DNA of 64,000 nt from assembly GCA_027625915.1 (NCBI GenBank), contig JANTQA010000033.1:8184001-8248000 (forward strand), written 5' to 3'. Source of the DNA: Anaeramoeba flamelloides (lineage: Eukaryota > Metamonada > Anaeramoebidae). The notes beneath the pieces are model-generated. The model had not been told where the DNA came from. It did not search any database and saw only the letters and a program-made list of their open reading frames with translations. A program made the translations under genes and the position numbers. This document shows positions 59,532 through 64,000 of the stretch, in pieces (position 1 is the first letter of the stretch; every line of letters begins with the position of its first letter).

Positions 59532-61661
59532 TTAATAATTTATCACGCCAGCAGCCATAAGCTTACTAATTTTATCTCTAACAATTGGGTCTTGGAGATG
59601 CTTTTCTCTAGCTCTAGGGTTATTATTAATGTCCTCCATAATTTTTTGAAAAAGTGGGTCAGATAGTATTTCACGAATTTCAGGATCCGACATTGCTCTT
59701 TTAATTTTTTCTTCGTCGACTTCGCCGTTTCTCGATTTTTGTTGTTCGAGTTGTATTGCCTTTATTGTTTTTGTGAGCCCATTTGATGCCTCTTTATTTT
59801 TAGGGTCTATTTCCAAGGCATCTTGATAAATTTTCATGGCCTTGTTATATTGCTTTTTTAGCAGATAAAGAAACCCCTTCCTTGTATAGGCTTTCACAAA
59901 TTTTGGATCTAAATTTTCAAGGATATAGTCGCAATCCTTTTCAGCCTGTGGGATTGATCCAAGCTTGGTGTACGCAGCTGCCCGATTGGAATAATATATC
60001 GGGTTCTTAGGGTCGCGTTTGATGGCCTCCGTATAATATTTGATTGCCTCTGGGAAATCGTTGTTTTTAAAATGCCTGTTTCCTTCGTTTTTGGCCTCAA
60101 TGGCCTTTTCTGGATCAATATACTCGAGTCGATCTTTTTCCTCTTTTTCCTTTTCAGTGATTCTTAACAATTTTAAAATTGGCGCGGATCGGTGCTCAGT
60201 GAGTGCCTTTTTATACATTTCAATGGATTTTTTAAGATTCCCCTGCCGTTTGTATCCGTTGCCCATACGGCTGTAGACCTTCGCTACATCTTCATACGTG
60301 GCCCGTGTTTTCCTCCCAATCCCAATGGCAGTTTCACATTGCTTGTATGCTGTTTCAAATTCACCCATCTCAATATATGCTGCAGCTTTGTTATTATATA
60401 ATAAGATATTGTTTGGGTTATATTCAATTGCCTTGTCATACAGAATTAATGCCTCACTAAATTTTTTTTTCAGGAAATATTTATTTCCTTGTGATTTAAA
60501 TTCGTTTGATTTGTTAATATTAATTTCAACTCCGATTTCTTTTTTTAAATTTTGTTTTACCGCAGTTTTGATCTCTTTTTCTTTTTCTTTATCTTTTTTT
60601 TTTTTATTCTTAGTATCCTTTTTGTTTTCTTTTTCTTTTTCTTCTAAAGATCCCTTTTCTTTTTCTTTTTCGTTTTCGTTTTCGTTTACATTTTTGTTGA
60701 CATTTTCTTTTGGCTTTTCAATTTTGTTTTCTTTTGTTTGCTGTTGCTGTTGTTCTTGTTCTTGTTCTTGTTCTTGCTCTTTTTCTTGTTCTTTTTCTTG
60801 TTCTTGTTCTTGTTCTTGTTCTTGTTCTTCATCATTTGGCTTTTCATCAGAATGTTTTTTTGGTTGTGTCTTTGGTTGTGGTGGCTGTTGCGGCCTCATA
60901 TTTGGATCGATGCCCATTATTAAACCAATAACATCCATCAGCCTAGGATCGCTGATATACTGTTGCATCGCATTTTGATCTTTTTGAATTTGCTTAATCA
61001 TCTCAACAAAGTTATTGTCTTCCATATAGGGTGCAGTTTTTTTGTTACCCTCGATTAAAGCCCAGATTTTTTCTGTGTACAAGATTTGAAACATTTGCTG
61101 CATTTGGTACATTTGCTGCTGTGCCTGCTGCTTTTGTCTCTTTAGCGCATTGTTACATTTTTCTAAATCGGTTTTCATTTGCTTGTTATTGGGATCCAAT
61201 TCGATCCCTTTTTCATATGATTCAATTGCTTTTTTATATTTGTTCAAATAAAATAATGCAGTCGCCTTTCTTGAGTGCGACTTGTACCAATTAGGGTTAA
61301 TTTCAACACATTTTTCTGCAAATTCTAACGCCTTTTCATAATTTTTCATTGCAGAATATGCACCCGAGCAATTCGAATATAAGACATGATTATTTGGCGC
61401 AAACTTGATGGCTTCTTCAAACTTGTCGGCTGCTTTTTGATAATTCTTTTGTCTCCAGAATTCAGTTCCCTCTTTTTTAAGTCTCTCTGCCTTAGTGAAA
61501 TTTGACAATCATTGTGGTCGATATTTTGGAAGAAGAAAGAAAGGGTGAAAAGAAAAAGAAAAAGAAAAAAGATGAAAAGTAAGGCTCTTTTGTTTTATTT
61601 TTTTTTTGAGGTGATCAGGAATGAGAAAGGAGAATTTGAAAGGTTTTACTTTTTCGTTCAT
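59532..61661 (-). CDS. STI1: Hsp70-Hsp90 organising cochaperone STI1/Hop
   Basis: Minus strand. The long frame (61508-59532) has no in-frame ATG at its start, only TTG directly after a stop. A 12-nt first exon (61661-61650, MNEK), donor GTAAAA, acceptor CTAAG at 61491-61492 and main exon 61490-59532 give MNEKAERLKKEGTEFWRQ, which lines up with the family start; total 656 residues (human 543). Order: TPR1 (about 3-116), DP1 (about 135-205, ISDPRLMDVIGLIMGID), a long Gln-Glu/Lys-Glu linker, TPR2A (350-455), TPR2B (485-590) and DP2 at the C-terminus (PEIREILSDP, LQDPIVRDKI). STI1 hands client proteins from Hsp70 to Hsp90 in the cytosol. The linker is much longer than usual. Confidence 0.92.
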
Positions 61662-62771
61662 TTTTGAGATCCAAAATAAAATGATAAAAAAATGAAATTT
61701 CTTGTCATACAACACGACAAGAATAGCACAAAAATTGTAGTCTCTTTTTTTCCTTAGCAACACTTTGTTTTTTTGAAATTGTTCCAAATTTTGAAAGGAA
61801 TTAGAAGATCACAATGCAACAACTTTTAATTTAAAAGTTTTTACAAGTTATACTTTTAAAAACATGTAATTTAAACAACTTTCCAATTTTTGGTTTCCAT
61901 AAAAAGAGTTTCAGGTTATTGAAAGTTTACAAATATTTTTCTTTTAGAAAACTTTCAAAAATTTCAATTAAATTCAAAATGTTATCTTTTGTTAATTATT
62001 ATTTTTTTATCCCTTTTTTTGGCTTACAAAAGTTTGTACCAAGTATTTGAAATTTGAAACAATATGAAAGAATATCAGAGACTGAAATCTTGCAGAATGT
62101 CAGCCTGAAAGTTCGAAAAAGTCTTGAAAGTATTTGTATGGATTGTGCTATTCTTTTTAGTTAACTAAAAAGATCATCTTTCAAGAGTAGAAAGAATTTT
62201 GTGGAATTCCAAACAACTTGAGTTGTGTTGATAACCTAAACTGGAAAACACTTTCAACTATCTTGATGAGATTTTATTAAACACTTGTTAGGAAAAAGCT
62301 GTTCAATTTTCAATAAAAATACAAAAAGATTTCAGAAACAACTCATCAAAAGTAATTTGTGCTTGTTTTTTTTTGAGTTTTAAAAGTGATTATTCAAATT
62401 TATAGTGTTAAGAATAAAATGGGGAACAATTATGAAATCCAAATTTTCGATGAAAAAATTGTACTGTAAAACATTTTATAGCATTAAATAAAAGGGTGAA
62501 TTCCTAAATTGATTAAAATTATAATGTTTGAGGATTTATTGGATCAAAGTATTGGTATGTTTTTGGTTACAAAACCTCTATTTTGTTAAAATCTAATACC
62601 TTTTCAAAATATAATTACTGAGAACCCTGATCTACCACCAATAAATTTTTGTAACAGGTATTTGGCTTTTAAAATGTATTTTTTATGTAGTAAATTCCAA
62701 CTTTGATTTAAAAAATAAGTTTATCTGACTATTTGAAATAGAACTTTAAAATGAAAATCTCAATGATACCC
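61662..62771. other. noncoding, 5' flank of STI1
   Basis: It should contain the STI1 promoter. A 92-codon frame overlapping the first exon (61509-61787) is mostly the STI1 intron and leader and is not a separate gene. Nothing else recognised. Confidence 0.4.
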
Positions 62772-62972
62772 AGTTACGTATTTACAACACCAATTTTTAA
62801 CCAAATTTAAATATAAAAAAAAATCTCAAATTAAGGCACATTTTTTGGATTTTTTTTATGCATAAATTATTCTACTAGAATTTGAAAATTCTGTGCCTTA
62901 ATTTGAGATTTTTTTTGTATATTAATTTTTTTTAAAAAAGTTTGTGACTTAAAAGTGTGACTGGATGTAATA
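62772..62972. mobile_element. MITE family D, copy 4 (decayed)
   Basis: About 200 bp of diverged palindrome. AAATCTCAAATTAAGGCACA and its complement around 62895 are intact, while the outer arms (ACACCAATTTTTAACC against TTAAAAGTGTGACTGG) have drifted. Confidence 0.7.
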
Positions 62973-64000
62973 TAAGGTAATATTTATATTAAAATTATCC
63001 AAAATTGATAATGTAAACAAAATATTTTGAGTCTTTTTTCTATAGGAGTACGAAAGGAAAAATAATTACTTAGTGATTTCTTTTATATTTGAAGGGGTAA
63101 AAAAATAAGAAGAGAAATTTATATTTGTCAGTATTTTTATTTATTCACTATAAATATCAAATTAAGTAAAGTGTTAGCACTGATTAAACTAACCCTTAGA
63201 ATTTATTTCAAAATATTTTATAATTATCAAAAATAAAAAAAATACTTTATTGTAGAAAACAACACCCAGACAAAATCCAATAAAAATATTAATATGATTG
63301 GGATAGAAAGTATTTTTTAAAAGAATAAACAAGTTATATGTTTTTAATTTTATTGTAAATTAGGTTGGGGGTTAATTCTATTAGGAAAATAATTCCATTG
63401 TTAACAAGAAAAAAAAATCACAAATTTTTACACATAAAAACTATTATACAAAATTGAGATATGTAAAACCTAATATTTTTATTTTCGATAAAATAAAAAA
63501 AAATATCTAAATTGGATTATTTTTTAGATTCAATGAATAACTAATCACAAGATTAGATATTTCAATTTTTTTTTTTCAGAATTGGATTGAAGACAAATAT
63601 ATCATAATAAATTTCCTACAGACTTTGTAGTAAAAACTTTTCTTTCTATATATAACGAAATTTATATTTCTTTTTTAATTATGGAAATTTTTACAATAAA
63701 AATTGATTTGGGCCCAATTTTTAAAAAATATATTATTATTTTAATAATCTCGTTTAACACTTTCTCTTTTAGTAAAATTAAAACTTTGTGGGAATTTCTA
63801 TCTTTTAAACAATTTTTTATTTTTTCATCCCATTTTAAGCATTAATAACCCAAAGATATTAACCAATCTTTCTGAAAGTTTATTATTGTTTGTTGTGCAA
63901 ACTTTAGAGTATTATTTCAATACTTTTAAAATTAAAAACTTATCTTTCATCAATTTTTTGTTTTTTTTTTTGAATTCAATTATGTTCAAGTTTTCTATTA
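62973..64000. other. noncoding right edge, no gene seen
   Basis: AT-rich DNA without an open frame of 60 codons or a recognised repeat. Confidence 0.45.

Noticed and set aside
60298-60978. 226-codon plus-strand frame opposite STI1
   Set aside because: It mirrors the Gln-Glu and Lys-Glu linker and the TPR region of STI1, which is clearly the coding strand.
61509-61787. 92-codon minus-strand frame just before STI1
   Set aside because: It covers the proposed STI1 intron, first exon and leader; the peptide is Phe/Lys rich and ends at the stop directly before the main frame.

Overview
The window is a very AT-rich stretch of nuclear DNA from a single-celled eukaryote. It holds six protein-coding genes of the host, separated and interrupted by long noncoding DNA that is full of short inverted-repeat transposons. 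The genes use the standard code and have GT-AG introns, some short (106-180 nt) and some of several kilobases. Their proteins carry long Asn, Glu-Lys, Gln-Glu and Asp-Asn tracts. This style recalls amoebae (Amoebozoa, or the anaerobic Anaeramoeba), but nothing in the window proves a lineage.

Layout. 0-4 kb: two small transposons, then a plus-strand gene for a charged protein with a CUE-like N-terminal region. 8.6-16.7 kb: a minus-strand ABCD4-type ABC transporter in three exons with introns of 2.7 and 3.2 kb. 17.0-20.6 kb: a dispersed repeat carrying a 2.0-kb pogo/Tigger-type DNA transposon with a decayed transposase, and two copies of a 164-bp miniature element. 22.6-28.3 kb: the GINS subunit PSF2 (GINS2), three exons, whose 5-kb second intron is stuffed with repeats including the 3' end of a LINE. 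28.6-33.6 kb: miniature elements and hairpin arrays. 34.0-43.4 kb: a Furry/Tao3/Mor2-family giant of about 2985 residues, with three short 5' introns. 46.6-48.2 kb: a large foldback element and a Tc1/mariner-like miniature element. 48.5-51.1 kb: the TFIIH helicase XPB/Ssl2, with one frame change at a 27-base homopolymer. 51-59 kb: intergenic repeats. 59.5-61.7 kb: the Hsp90 cochaperone STI1/Hop, probably starting in a tiny first exon. The remainder shows no gene.

The identifiable genes are conserved eukaryotic functions that do not form one pathway: lysosomal cobalamin export (ABCD4), replication (PSF2), NDR-kinase-linked morphogenesis (Furry), transcription and repair (XPB) and Hsp70-Hsp90 handover (STI1). 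Exon boundaries for ABCD4, PSF2, Furry and STI1 were worked out by hand from splice signals, reading phase and remembered family sequences.

The repeats are the most distinctive part. At least ten families recur, most with TA target duplications and terminal inverted repeats, so mostly Tc1/mariner or pogo-type nonautonomous elements. Two points stand out: a modular hairpin repeat built from several short palindromes joined by GGCAC-rich spacers, present at six loci; and an empty-site/filled-site pair (14 kb against 17-20 kb) that marks the insertion points of three transposons inside an older dispersed repeat.
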